From positions 1-29,461 of the forward strand of contig JBBYJL010000011.1 of the NCBI GenBank assembly GCA_043196285.1: a stretch of DNA of 29,461 bases, written 5' to 3'. Position 1 is the first letter of the stretch. Every line of letters begins with the position of its first letter. This document shows positions 15,050-23,597 of the stretch, one piece after another. The notes below the pieces were generated by a model, which worked only from the letters and a program-made list of their open reading frames with translations, ran no database searches and had not been told where the DNA came from. Made by a program: the position numbers and the translations under genes. This stretch comes from JAKAFX01 sp043196285 (GTDB lineage Archaea > Thermoplasmatota > Thermoplasmata > Thermoplasmatales > Thermoplasmataceae).

Positions 15050-18000
15050 TCACGACAAAAAAGATGTAGGGAAATGGTTTGCGATGTATTTCAGGGGTTC
15101 CTGTACATTCTGCAGTGCAATTTTAACCTGTTGTGAACTCCCAGCTTGAGCAGAAAGCGCGCCGATTGTTCCAATTCCAAGCGGATTGCCCGAAACAGTG
15201 TTCTGGTAATTGTAAGTGGGAGTGACCATAACATTAACTACGGCAGCGGAATTTGAATAACCTATCTGGAAAATGTCTGGATAGCTGTTATCATTCGTAA
15301 GGGTACTCCCACTGTACCAGTAATCCTGTAATGCATTTACGTCCACAGAAGGTGATGTGGTATATCCCCACTGTACATTAGTATTGCCAGAGGGTTCAAC
15401 AACGTTAAGGAAGTAATCTGTTCCGCCGGCCAGTTCTGTGGAAGGTATAGAAATATTCTGCGTACCTCCATTAGGCAGGTTGACGCTTATTGAAGTTATG
15501 TTTACAATGTTATTGCTGAACACCGAAGTACCTATACCGACGTCAATTGTACCTGTTCCTTCCAGATATAGGGTTATGAAATTCACATACTGATTACTGG
15601 ATCCAACCGTGAATTCCTCAGCCTCTGGTAAAGTGTATGTGTTTGTGTTGGCAGAGGACGCTTGAACCTGAGCAAAAACCCCGTTTCCTGAGGAGGAGGA
15701 TGCAGTGTACACGATTGATATACTCTGTGCAGACCCACTTACCGTTACTGACCCTGATGAAGGTGATACTGTGTATCCGGAAACAGATCCAACAGTGTAT
15801 GAATAGCTGCCATTTGTTACAGAAAACTGTATGCTTGTTCCAGTTGAACTCTGTGCAGTTCCGTTAAATGTAACGGACCAAGATGTTCCTGATGCAAGAC
15901 CGGATTCTGTGAACGTTACAGTATAGTCCGTTGGTGATGGTAATGGATTTGAATAACCTATCTGGAAAATGTCTGGATAGCTGTTATCATTCGTAAGGGT
16001 ACTCCCACTGTACCAGTAATCCTGTAATGCATTTACGTCCACAGAAGGTGATGTGGTATATCCCCACTGTACATTAGTATTGCCAGAGGGTTCAACAACG
16101 TTAAGGAAGTAATCTGTTCCGCCGGCCAGTTCTGTGGAAGGTATAGAAATATTCTGCGTACCTCCATTAGGCAGGTTGACGCTTATTGAAGTTATGTTTA
16201 CAATGTTATTGCTGAACACCGAAGTACCTATACCGACGTCAATTGTACCTGTTCCTTCCAGATATAGGGTTATGAAATTCACATACTGATTACTGGATCC
16301 AACCGTGAATTCCTCAGCCTCTGGTAAAGTGTATGTGTTTGTGTTGGCAGAGGACGCTTGAACCTGAGCAAAAACCCCGTTTCCTGAGGAGGAGGATGCA
16401 GTGTACACGATTGATATACTCTGTGCAGACCCACTTACCGTTACTGACCCTGATGAAGGTGATACTGTGTATCCGGAAACAGATCCAACAGTGTATGAAT
16501 AGCTGCCATTTGTTACAGAAAACTGTATGCTTGTTCCAGTTGAACTCTGTGCAGTTCCGTTAAATGTAACGGACCAAGATGTTCCTGATGCAAGACCGGA
16601 TTCTGTGAACGTTACAGTATAGTCCGTTGGTGATGGTGGTGGGGCTGTTGTAATTCCGAGCTGGGCATTGACAAAGTTATATGCATTAATGCTTCCCCAC
16701 CCCACAGCTAAACTGTATCCGTTCTCTGCACTGAATGCACCGTTTGATCCATTACTGACGAAGTAAAGCGCAGGTGCTCCACTGAATGTGCCTGAGTACT
16801 GCTCCTGACCAAATTTATAAATTAGTGGGTTAATGAACCCTTCAGGTGTACCGAGAGAGTGATCCATTACTGCGATAACACCGGCAGTTAGCGGAGAGGC
16901 AATGCTTGTTCCCCATAGTTCCTGATAACTGCTAGATCCGCTGTATGTTATGTAGATCTCCATGTTTGCGCCGTCTGCAGCGATGTCGGGAGTGCCACGG
17001 CCAGATGAAACTCCTGTTGTGGATGATGCTCCCGTAATAATACCGTTTGCATCAGATGATCCTGATTGCCATGAAGGTTCTGCAAATATTGAGCTGACAC
17101 CGCCTTGAGAGCCGTCTCCTGAATTGGGAGTGTTGTACCATACAGACTGTGTCTGGATGCCTGTTGTACCTGAACCATTCGTTGAAGCTGTTCCAGTTAG
17201 TGTTGTTGTTGTCCCGCCCACAGCAAGCGTACCAAAATCATTATAGGACATGGTAGCAGGGAAACTGGGCGCAGGGCTGCTTGTGTCTCCGTCATCACCA
17301 GATGAGGCAAGGACTGTAATTCCTCTGGCGGCGGCTTCCTGTTCGTACTGCATCCATGTGGAATCATTCGTATCTGTTCCACCCCATGAGTTAGAGATGG
17401 CAACAACATGTGATAGGGCATTATCTACTGAGGTATTGTAGCTTGGGTTAAGGACAGCCGCAAATGCCTGGTCAAGATCAGATTGAGTGGATGATGGCCC
17501 ATAGACCTCCACAATATGGGCACCTGGAGCAACAGATCCTGCCATTTCAAGGTCGAGTGTGCTCTCATAATCTGCCTGGCTTGTGTCGTTTTGAGCCGAT
17601 GGCCCCGGAGCCGGAGCACCAAGTATTGGATATCCGTATGCCACTGGCTGTGGTTCGCTGGATGGTATGTTGTGTGCATAATAATATGAAATGTCTGAAG
17701 GAACAAATGGAGCAACATCCTGTCCCGCGGAATTTGTTCCGGACCAGAGTATAGTAGCAATAGTTTCATTTGTGGGATAGCCATACTTCTGGTAGAGTTG
17801 AGACAGCTGGTAAGCATTCTGGAAATCTGCTCCATACAGGGTTTGTGACGATCCAGAACCCTGGAACATGGGTGATATTGTTGCTTTGTATTGATCGCTG
17901 AGCCCTACTACGCTTGAGATGGGCCCGAAATAAACAGGAAGTGATAACTGTGAAGTCGGTGCATAAAACTGGTTGTTTGCTGTTCTGAAGTTGCTAATTG

Positions 18001-18457
18001 TGGTACCGAAAAGAGTTTCAAACTGCCCGACCGAGCCAGAGAGAGCTATGGACACACGATCTGCATAAGTTGATACCGAGAAGCCACGAGACTGGAAATA
18101 TTCCACGTAATGATAATACTCAGTGGATGATGCTGAAAACATGGTGCTGAATTCTTGTGAAGTCAAATAATGGTGATAAAGAGGAGATGACGGATTCTGA
18201 ACTTCAGAAAGAAATTGGTTCAAATAAGCCTGGTTCCTGTATTGCAGTGTGATCATAACGCTGATGTGGTGATTTACATTTTCTGGCCCTAGAGCGTGAA
18301 TATTGGTTACCACCCCAGTTTCAGAATTGGGTATTAAAAATGACTGGTTGCCCGAAGAATGGGTGTTGGTCATAACCTGATTTGCAGTCAGGAAACCCAT
18401 GGCGACAAACGCAAATGCTATCAACACTACTGTTGGGATTAATATTTTTCTTTGCAT
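15050..18457 (-). CDS. Secreted S53 (sedolisin/kumamolisin) peptidase with duplicated C-terminal module, 1135 aa
   Basis: Acid serine-carboxyl protease. Residues 1-27 are a signal peptide (Lys-Arg, then ILIPTVVLIAFAFVAMGFLTA). Residues about 60-195 are the activation propeptide (SPLYHHYLTSQEF is its hallmark). The catalytic domain spans about 205-600: E298-x3-D302 (YESTLDLEMAG), oxyanion Asp388 (ASSGDDGD) and nucleophile S518 (WGTSIASPLTAG). The usual calcium-site aspartates seem missing (GYSLAVGWGS where the family has a GxD pattern). After about 610 come two identical modules of 232 residues. Each begins DYTVTFTESGLASGTSWSV, a beta domain common in Thermoplasmatales surface proteins, then a second beta domain beginning GVFAQVQASSANTNTYTL. 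A short unique tail follows, with no membrane anchor. It should digest protein outside the cell at low pH. TATA (TTTAAATATA, 18479-18488) indicates a leaderless message; hairpin and T tract follow the stop. Confidence 0.93.
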   Translation of the reverse strand: MQRKILIPTVVLIAFAFVAMGFLTANQVMTNTHSSGNQSFLIPNSETGVVTNIHALGPENVNHHISVMITLQYRNQAYLNQFLSEVQNPSSPLYHHYLTSQEFSTMFSASSTEYYHYVEYFQSRGFSVSTYADRVSIALSGSVGQFETLFGTTISNFRTANNQFYAPTSQLSLPVYFGPISSVVGLSDQYKATISPMFQGSGSSQTLYGADFQNAYQLSQLYQKYGYPTNETIATILWSGTNSAGQDVAPFVPSDISYYYAHNIPSSEPQPVAYGYPILGAPAPGPSAQNDTSQADYESTLDLEMAGSVAPGAHIVEVYGPSSTQSDLDQAFAAVLNPSYNTSVDNALSHVVAISNSWGGTDTNDSTWMQYEQEAAARGITVLASSGDDGDTSSPAPSFPATMSYNDFGTLAVGGTTTTLTGTASTNGSGTTGIQTQSVWYNTPNSGDGSQGGVSSIFAEPSWQSGSSDANGIITGASSTTGVSSGRGTPDIAADGANMEIYITYSGSSSYQELWGTSIASPLTAGVIAVMDHSLGTPEGFINPLIYKFGQEQYSGTFSGAPALYFVSNGSNGAFSAENGYSLAVGWGSINAYNFVNAQLGITTAPPPSPTDYTVTFTESGLASGTSWSVTFNGTAQSSTGTSIQFSVTNGSYSYTVGSVSGYTVSPSSGSVTVSGSAQSISIVYTASSSSGNGVFAQVQASSANTNTYTLPEAEEFTVGSSNQYVNFITLYLEGTGTIDVGIGTSVFSNNIVNITSISVNLPNGGTQNISIPSTELAGGTDYFLNVVEPSGNTNVQWGYTTSPSVDVNALQDYWYSGSTLTNDNSYPDIFQIGYSNPLPSPTDYTVTFTESGLASGTSWSVTFNGTAQSSTGTSIQFSVTNGSYSYTVGSVSGYTVSPSSGSVTVSGSAQSISIVYTASSSSGNGVFAQVQASSANTNTYTLPEAEEFTVGSSNQYVNFITLYLEGTGTIDVGIGTSVFSNNIVNITSISVNLPNGGTQNISIPSTELAGGTDYFLNVVEPSGNTNVQWGYTTSPSVDVNALQDYWYSGSTLTNDNSYPDIFQIGYSNSAAVVNVMVTPTYNYQNTVSGNPLGIGTIGALSAQAGSSQQVKIALQNVQEPLKYIANHFPTSFLS
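15251..15941 (-). repeat. Tandem duplication, copy A (691 bp)
   Basis: Identical by eye, base for base, to 15947-16637, the two copies lying 5 bases apart (period 696 bp = 232 codons, so the frame is kept). The copy encodes the C-terminal DYTVTF domain plus the following beta domain of the S53 peptidase. Silent positions have not diverged, so the duplication is recent or maintained by gene conversion. Confidence 0.95.
15947..16637 (-). repeat. Tandem duplication, copy B (691 bp)
   Basis: Partner of the copy at 15251-15941 and nearer the catalytic domain. Left boundary: both copies read ATTTGAATAA from their first base, preceded by different bases (A and G). Right boundary: both end TTGGTGATGGT and then differ. 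The copies meet around a Pro-Ser-Pro linker, a natural place for module duplication. Confidence 0.95.
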
Positions 18458-18589
18458 TAAAAGATTATATGATAAGATATATTTAAATTGTTGTCAAATT
18501 AATATCCTTTAGTAATTCGTGGATTGAATATGTTCTAAAGGTGGAGAGTAGGTGAGAGGCATCTATGCTTACCTTTTTACCTTATTCTG

Positions 18590-18640
18590 GAAACATTCTA
18601 TATATACAGTTTATACTGTAAGGGAAGGATAGGTTTACAC
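18590..18640 (+). promoter_or_regulatory. Glycosyltransferase promoter with 6+4+6 inverted repeat
   Basis: TATA box CTATATATA at about 18598-18606 is followed directly by the inverted repeat TACAGT (18605-18610), TTAT, ACTGTA (18615-18620), lying between the TATA box and the likely start of transcription near 18628. This is a typical repressor position in archaea. A purine-rich AGGGAAGGAT precedes the ATG at 18641. Confidence 0.4.
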
Positions 18641-19774
18641 ATGGCAGGTGATGTTGTTGCAATATACTCAGATACGTATCATCCCGCCACCGATGGCGTT
18701 GTAACTTATATCGACTCCCTGAGGAAGGTGCTGATTAACAACAATTACAGGCCAGTCGTAGTTACCACAAGTTCGCATCCCTTATCCGGTATGACTGATG
18801 TTTTTTACACTAAAGGTTTCGTGTTCAGGCCTTATCCCCAGTACGATGTCAGCATAAGACCATTTTCCAGGAATAAGAAGGTGCTCGATCTTGATCCATT
18901 TGTTATCCACTCCCAGACACCATTTTCCATGGGAATCTCGTCGCTTGTCCTTGGGAAGAAAACCGGAGCCAGAAAAGTTGCGACATTTCACAGCATGGTG
19001 TTCCATGATGGGGCTCTCTCAGCGTATATTTCACGAAATCCTTTTGTACAAAAGCAGTCAAAGAGGCTTCTTATCCGCTATCTTCGATGGCACTATTCGA
19101 AATTTGATCTTGTCATATCACCTTCAAATTTTCTGAAGAGACATTTGACGGAAATTGGAATTGAAAATGTGCGAGTGATAAATAATGGAGTTGATATCGA
19201 AAGGTATCTCAATGGGCCTGAAAAGAACTTAGCTAGGAAGGCTTTGAATATAAAACCGGAAGAGAAGATTGCTCTGTATCTGGGAAGGATCGGCCTTGAG
19301 AAAAATCTCGAAATTCTCATCAAATCGCTTCCATTTCTTAAGAAATACGGTTTCAAGCTTTATATAGTAGGTGGTGGACCGCATCTGGATCATTTCCGGA
19401 CCATGTGCAGTCCCTCTGATGCTGGTTCTATAATTTTCACAGGGAGAGTGAGTGAAGATGCTAAGATTCTATATTACTCAGCTGCGGATGTTTTCATAAA
19501 CCCATCTGAATTCGAGGTGCTCAGCACAGTTGACATTGAATCTCTGGCCTCAGGAACTCCCATTCTGGTACCTGCTGATTCCTCGCAGGAGGAGATCATA
19601 ACCAGAGGAATCGGCGGAGATACCTTTGAGCCGGGAAAATCTGCCGATCTGGCTGAGAAAGCCGAGGAAATCTATCAACATATATCGTCCTATAACCCAA
19701 GGAAGGATGCAACGAAGTTTTCTCTTGAGAATCACTTCAAATCCATAATGAAGGTATATCTGGAAGATCACTGA
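18641..19774 (+). CDS. Glycosyltransferase family 4 (GT-B fold), 377 aa
   Basis: Retaining glycosyltransferase transferring a sugar from a nucleotide donor to lipid, protein or glycan, acting at the inner face of the membrane. The N-terminal half starts with SDTYHPATDGVVTYIDSL, the Gly-rich acceptor-side motif of the MshA/PimB/alpha-glucosyltransferase branch. The C-terminal half begins VRVINNGVDIERY, then LYLGRIGLEKNLEILIKSL (donor phosphate contacts), LYIVGGGPH and the E-x7-E-type motif in SEFEVLSTVDIESLASGTPILV. Normal length for the family. In a cell-wall-less archaeon it probably builds glycolipid or glycoprotein; that is inference. The last 7 bases overlap the convergent cyclodeaminase gene. 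Confidence 0.87.
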   Translation: MAGDVVAIYSDTYHPATDGVVTYIDSLRKVLINNNYRPVVVTTSSHPLSGMTDVFYTKGFVFRPYPQYDVSIRPFSRNKKVLDLDPFVIHSQTPFSMGISSLVLGKKTGARKVATFHSMVFHDGALSAYISRNPFVQKQSKRLLIRYLRWHYSKFDLVISPSNFLKRHLTEIGIENVRVINNGVDIERYLNGPEKNLARKALNIKPEEKIALYLGRIGLEKNLEILIKSLPFLKKYGFKLYIVGGGPHLDHFRTMCSPSDAGSIIFTGRVSEDAKILYYSAADVFINPSEFEVLSTVDIESLASGTPILVPADSSQEEIITRGIGGDTFEPGKSADLAEKAEEIYQHISSYNPRKDATKFSLENHFKSIMKVYLEDH

Positions 19775-20691
19775 TCCTTCAGAATTCCGAGGTTTTTAAG
19801 CAGCACCCAAGCAGTGGCAACATCCTCCAAGCCAATCCCCATTGACTTGAAGATTGTGCGCTTACTGTTCCTTGCGATCAGTGGATCAGCAATCACTTCC
19901 TTGAACTCGTATATTTTCCTTTCTGGATTGGTCCTTGAAAATTCTGACACCTCTGCGGATTCTTTCATGGCCTGCTCCAGATGCTCCACGAAGATAAAAT
20001 CCGATTCCTCAAGGACATCATTAGAGACCTCACGACGGAATGGTAAATTAGATCCAATTAGATTGAGATGAAAATTATCGAAAAGCATACCCCTGGTTAT
20101 TATGGGAGAATTTGCATTTGTAACCGTATTAATGATTTCGGAACCGTCTATCATTTCTTCAGGCGTCCTTACTGCTATTACCTCTTTCCCAATCCTATCA
20201 GACATTCGGCTTGCAAAATCCTTGGAGTGATCGAAGTTCCTGGAATACACCTTTATCTCCTTGAGGACGAATGCCGCATTATGCGCCTCAAGATTTGATT
20301 CTGCCTGATAACCACTTCCAGCCAGGCCGTAATTTATCTCCCTTCTGTTCAATACAACCGATGATGCGAGTGCGGCCAGAGCTCCTGTTCTCATCTGACC
20401 CAGCTTGTCCGCCTCTATAATCGCAAGGGGGTCTTTGGTTTTAGTACTGAATACTATCACCTGGAAATGTGAGTGATCCTGCCCTGATGCGTAGATCTTT
20501 GCGCCCGCGATGCCCATAGTATCGATCACGGCAGGCATTGTGCTGAGCACGATGCCCTTTCCATAATCCCTCATCCTTGCGGATACTGAGGCTTGACCAG
20601 CGTGATAAGCCATGAACGCACTTTTCAGAGTATCTATTATCTCTTGCATTTTAAGGTTGGATGCTACTTCTTCCTCTGTTATGTAAATCAT
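19768..20691 (-). CDS. Ornithine cyclodeaminase / mu-crystallin family dehydrogenase, 307 aa
   Basis: NAD(P)-dependent enzyme of the family that includes ornithine cyclodeaminase, archaeal alanine dehydrogenase and imine reductases. Motifs: GIAGAKIYASG (substrate-binding Lys region), DPLAIIEADKLGQMRTGALAALA (Arg contacting the carboxylate), dinucleotide fold YGLAGSGYQAESNLEAH, and LIGSNLPFRREV. Which substrate it uses cannot be settled by sequence alone. I chose the ATG at 20691 (MIYITEEEVASNL) because GTGATC lies four bases upstream and family proteins begin here; the frame is open for 28 more codons but that extension is unlike the family. Convergent with the glycosyltransferase, overlapping by 7 bases. 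Confidence 0.87.
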   Translation of the reverse strand: MIYITEEEVASNLKMQEIIDTLKSAFMAYHAGQASVSARMRDYGKGIVLSTMPAVIDTMGIAGAKIYASGQDHSHFQVIVFSTKTKDPLAIIEADKLGQMRTGALAALASSVVLNRREINYGLAGSGYQAESNLEAHNAAFVLKEIKVYSRNFDHSKDFASRMSDRIGKEVIAVRTPEEMIDGSEIINTVTNANSPIITRGMLFDNFHLNLIGSNLPFRREVSNDVLEESDFIFVEHLEQAMKESAEVSEFSRTNPERKIYEFKEVIADPLIARNSKRTIFKSMGIGLEDVATAWVLLKNLGILKDQ

Positions 20692-20813
20692 GAAGATCAC
20701 TAAAATAAGATTGCATCCTGATATATGAAAGTCTGATTCTGGAGATCGTATTTTTGTACAATGATGCTTTCCCAACGAATTAAAAAATATATATCATGCT
20801 TGATTGTCTGACT

Positions 20814-21107
20814 ATGGATAATAAACCATTCATAAGTTCTGCAAAGCTTAAACAGTATGTTAGTGAGAACAGTTCATACTCACTCTACATCAAGGATGAT
20901 CAGGTAGAGCTGAGATTCACACCAAACACTCCTGAAGCCATGGCCCATTTTCCTGAGGGTGAGCAGGTTGAACACGTGATGACAGGCATAGAGAGGAACG
21001 GGAATATATACTTCTACAAGTTCATCACCAGAAGCAGTTTTGGTGAGACAGTGACAGACCTGGATGGAGAAGATGACCCTGTGATGCTGTGGCTCCAGTA
21101 TATCTAG
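20814..21107 (+). CDS. Small conserved-looking protein of unknown function, 97 aa
   Basis: I do not recognise the family. The product begins MDNKPFISSAKLKQYVSEN, contains alternating beta-like segments (SYSLYIKDDQVELRFTP; GNIYFYKFITRSSFGE) and ends in an acidic stretch DLDGEDDPVMLWLQYI. No membrane segment, signal or metal motif. A strong TATA box (AAAAAATATATAT, 20781-20794) is centred about 26 bases before the ATG at 20814, so I prefer that start over the ATG six codons earlier, which sits too near the box. The 3' end overlaps the convergent dys gene by 4 bases. Confidence 0.65.
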   Translation: MDNKPFISSAKLKQYVSENSSYSLYIKDDQVELRFTPNTPEAMAHFPEGEQVEHVMTGIERNGNIYFYKFITRSSFGETVTDLDGEDDPVMLWLQYI

Positions 21108-22066
21108 TGCAGCAGAGCGCCGAATATCAATGGCAGTATTACCGTCGCGTCACCATAAACGTTAACAAATTTTGCATCTTCCCTTACCTTTCTCCAGGAT
21201 ATCGCTTCCTCAAGCTTAGCGCCTGAGAGTGATCCATCATATTCCTGCGCAGTTGTCAGATAGACCGCATAGTCCAGTCCATCTCGGAATTGGTTCCACC
21301 ATATTGTGTGGTGCTTTGATATCCCGCCACCAATCATGAAGGCTCCTGTCTTCTTTGCCTCAAATATTATGTCCGAAAGGAGGTGTTCATCTTCAAGCAG
21401 GTTGATCTTAAAATCGTGGTGTTTCTCATACATCGACCATAGCTGCGAACCGAAAGATCCGTCCGTCATCCCGGGAACGAAAACTGGAATTTTGTTCATG
21501 TAGGCATTGTACAGGATTGAGTCTTCATTTTTCATTCTCTTACCGACTTCCCAGATTATGTCCCGTCCGCTCCATTCATGTTTCTCCATGTAAAGATCCT
21601 CGAGAACCGGCTGCATGAAATTCTCGATTATCTCTCCATAGCTGGAGTCAGGCACCAGAACATTTCCAAGCCTGTTGATACCGATCTTTCCGAGTTTCCT
21701 GTCGCTCAGATCGAAACTCCCGCAGTAATATTTTGAAAAAGTTCGTGCAATATCGTGATCGAGAGTGCCGTTGGTTGTTATAATCACGTCGAAGAGATGT
21801 TTCCTGATTGCCTGATTGATTAATCCTCTGGTACCTGTGGAAATGATGTCAGCAGGAAATGAAAGGAACTTTGTGACCTCTTCCCCAAGCATTTTTTTCG
21901 TGATTGAATAAGCTGTGAAGACCTTTGATGCTGTGAATCCTCCAGTATTCTCAAACTGCTTCATCATATCACCGATTGTGGACTTTTGATTCAGCCTCAG
22001 ATCTTCCACTGGCTGATGCAAAAGATCATTTCTGTCGTAACTTTCATCTCTTGAGTCCATGGCCAC
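21104..22066 (-). CDS. dys: Deoxyhypusine synthase, 320 aa
   Basis: Transfers the aminobutyl group of spermidine to a lysine of translation factor aIF5A. Signatures: DIISTGTRGLINQAIRKHLFDVIITTNGTLDHD (NAD and substrate region, about residues 73-105), PVFVPGMTDGSFGSQLW (194-210) and the catalytic lysine K251 in IGGGISKHHTIWWNQFRDGLDYAVYL. Thus the active site is intact. Essential cytoplasmic enzyme in archaea; no aIF5A gene is in the window. The GTG at 22066 opens the frame, but ATG at 22060, 26 bases from the TTTAA box at 22082-22090, may be the true start. Divergent from the CopD-like gene over a very short spacer that may hold a shared TATA element. Confidence 0.94.
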   Translation of the reverse strand: MAMDSRDESYDRNDLLHQPVEDLRLNQKSTIGDMMKQFENTGGFTASKVFTAYSITKKMLGEEVTKFLSFPADIISTGTRGLINQAIRKHLFDVIITTNGTLDHDIARTFSKYYCGSFDLSDRKLGKIGINRLGNVLVPDSSYGEIIENFMQPVLEDLYMEKHEWSGRDIIWEVGKRMKNEDSILYNAYMNKIPVFVPGMTDGSFGSQLWSMYEKHHDFKINLLEDEHLLSDIIFEAKKTGAFMIGGGISKHHTIWWNQFRDGLDYAVYLTTAQEYDGSLSGAKLEEAISWRKVREDAKFVNVYGDATVILPLIFGALLH

Positions 22067-22094
22067 ATGATTACAACTATGCTTAAATCATAAT

Positions 22095-22601
22095 ATGGTA
22101 TACGAAAAAATGGGTTCTCTAATATTTACTCTTATCCTCTGGATCCATCTCTTCTTTGCGATAATTTTCATTGGCGGATCCTATTTCATCTGGTTTGTCA
22201 TATGGCCTGAATCATTCAAGCTGACCAAGGACGAGAAGGAGAGAACAAAAATAGTTGGAATATTTTCAAAAAGGTTTGCTGTCTTCACAAACTATTCTGT
22301 GCTTATACTCATAATCACTGGGATCGCACTTGCACTTCACATGTATTTTCAGAATACAAATCTCTTCGATACCCTTGAAGGGCTCGTCCTGGAAATAAAA
22401 GTTGCTGTTGTCGGACTGGCTCTGGGGATCATGTATTACAACAATCTCACGCACCCAAAGAAAATCGTCAGTTTACTTGCTAAAGGCAAAAGGGATGAGG
22501 TTGAAAAGATAAGAAAAAGGGCACATATATTCTCTTATGCCACCCTGGTCCTCCTTGGACTGATTACAGTCCTAGGAACCTTCCTTGTCAATTATTTTTA
22601 A
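22095..22601 (+). CDS. CopD-like four-helix membrane protein, 168 aa
   Basis: Four predicted transmembrane helices: LIFTLILWIHLFFAIIFIGGSYF, YSVLILIITGIALALHMYF, LEIKVAVVGLALGIMYYNN and YATLVLLGLITVLGTFLV. The first helix carries His in WIHLFFAIIFIGG, as in CopD/copper-resistance and related haem- or copper-linked membrane proteins, so I place it there with moderate confidence; the function could equally be electron transfer. A charged cytoplasmic loop (KGKRDEVEKIRKRAH) precedes helix 4. ATG 22095 opens the frame; ATG 22110 (MGSLIFTLIL) fits better a leaderless message from the TTAAAT box at 22082-22088. It ends 3 bases before convergent rpsG. Confidence 0.65.
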   Translation: MVYEKMGSLIFTLILWIHLFFAIIFIGGSYFIWFVIWPESFKLTKDEKERTKIVGIFSKRFAVFTNYSVLILIITGIALALHMYFQNTNLFDTLEGLVLEIKVAVVGLALGIMYYNNLTHPKKIVSLLAKGKRDEVEKIRKRAHIFSYATLVLLGLITVLGTFLVNYF

Positions 22602-22603
22602 AA

Positions 22604-23152
22604 TTACCTTGCAGAAGCCGATATTCTTTCAACTTCCTCTTTCTTACTCACTGCAAATGATCCACCATCGTTCTTTGCGGCAAGCATGATCTCGTCAGCA
22701 AGACAGTCTTCGATGGCTTTTTTCTTCTTGAAAGAAGCATTGGTTGCCCCGATTGCAATATTTCTAAGAGCGATATCAACCCTTCTTGAAGGTGAAATAT
22801 CAACTGCCTTTGGAACTGCTATCCCTCCGTATTTCAGTCGAGTAACCTCTTCTCTCGGTGCAGCGTTTTCTATGGCATTGACTAATACCTGAACCGGGTT
22901 CTCTTTCGTCTTGGATTCTATTCTCTCAAAAGCCTCCGATAAAACACGATATGCACTGTATTTCTTTCCAGTCCATTTCTCAGTCCTCATGAGCTTGTTC
23001 AGGAGTCTTTCGATAGTATTCATGTTCCTCTTACCGGCGGAGTAGTTGGAGAATCTTCCACCAGTATGAAGATTGAGGCCGGCTGTGAGATTGATGTATT
23101 TGGTCAAACTTTCATCATGTATCTGTACCCCCGCAGGATCGTAGCGTCCCAT
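22604..23152 (-). CDS. rpsG: 30S ribosomal protein S7, 182 aa
   Basis: Archaeal-type S7, which nucleates assembly of the small-subunit head and contacts the E site. Visible family segments: GGRFSNYSAGKRNMNTIERLLNKLMR, GKKYSAYRVLSEAFERI, ENPVQVLVNAIENAAPREEVTRLKYGGIAVPKAVDISPSRRVDIALR and the C-terminal lysine-rich FKKKKAIEDCLADEI. Follows rpsL by 16 bases, the universal S12-S7 order. In many archaea translation factor genes follow; here the operon ends against a convergent membrane-protein gene. Confidence 0.97.
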   Translation of the reverse strand: MGRYDPAGVQIHDESLTKYINLTAGLNLHTGGRFSNYSAGKRNMNTIERLLNKLMRTEKWTGKKYSAYRVLSEAFERIESKTKENPVQVLVNAIENAAPREEVTRLKYGGIAVPKAVDISPSRRVDIALRNIAIGATNASFKKKKAIEDCLADEIMLAAKNDGGSFAVSKKEEVERISASAR

Positions 23153-23168
23153 TATTTTTAGATCCAGA

Positions 23169-23597
23169 TTACCTCACCGCCTTTTCCTTTCTACCCTTGA
23201 CTAGTTCTCTCAATGATATTCCATTTACCTTGATGACTTTATATCTTACTCCTGGAATGTCGCCCTTACTTCTTCCCATTCTTCCACCTATGCCTTCCAC
23301 GAGTACCTCGTCATGCTCATCAATGTAGTTTATTGCACCGTCCCCTGGCGCAAAAGCGGTTATCTGTCTACCATTCTTTATAAGCTGCAGCTTTACGCAT
23401 TTCCTGATGGCAGAATTAGGCTGTTTTGCTTCTATTCCTATTTTTTCTATAACTATTCCCTTTGCCTGTGGAGCTCCCTCAAGAGGGTCACTCTTTTCCT
23501 TCAGGTGGAGTAACCTTCTCTTATAGTCTCTATCAGACCAGCGGTATTGACTTCTTTTGTTTACCAGGGTTGAACCTGCATTTTCTCCATTTGCCAA
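23169..23597 (-). CDS. rpsL: 30S ribosomal protein S12, 142 aa
   Basis: Decoding-centre protein of the small subunit. The conserved loops are EAKQPNSAIRKCVKLQL and FAPGDGAINYIDEHDEVLVEGIGGRMGRSKGDIPGVRYKV; the latter holds the archaeal/eukaryotic form of the region where streptomycin-resistance changes occur in bacteria. The start is a TTG at 23597 with an unusually full ribosome site GGTGATCA (23599-23606), GGTGA lying four bases before it. First gene of the S12-S7 pair. Confidence 0.96.
   Translation of the reverse strand: MANGENAGSTLVNKRSQYRWSDRDYKRRLLHLKEKSDPLEGAPQAKGIVIEKIGIEAKQPNSAIRKCVKLQLIKNGRQITAFAPGDGAINYIDEHDEVLVEGIGGRMGRSKGDIPGVRYKVIKVNGISLRELVKGRKEKAVR

Noticed and set aside
15251..16637. 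Direct repeats considered as insertion-sequence or CRISPR repeats
   Set aside because: They are long, only two, in frame and coding for protein modules, without terminal inverted repeats or spacers.
17425..17835. 136-codon minus-strand frame and a 96-codon plus-strand frame (17464-17754) inside the protease
   Set aside because: Both are shadows of the S53 catalytic domain, which reads with intact motifs in its own frame.
20692..20775. Extended N-terminus of the cyclodeaminase
   Set aside because: The 28 extra residues are unlike the family and the ribosome site GTGATC lies directly before the internal ATG at 20691.
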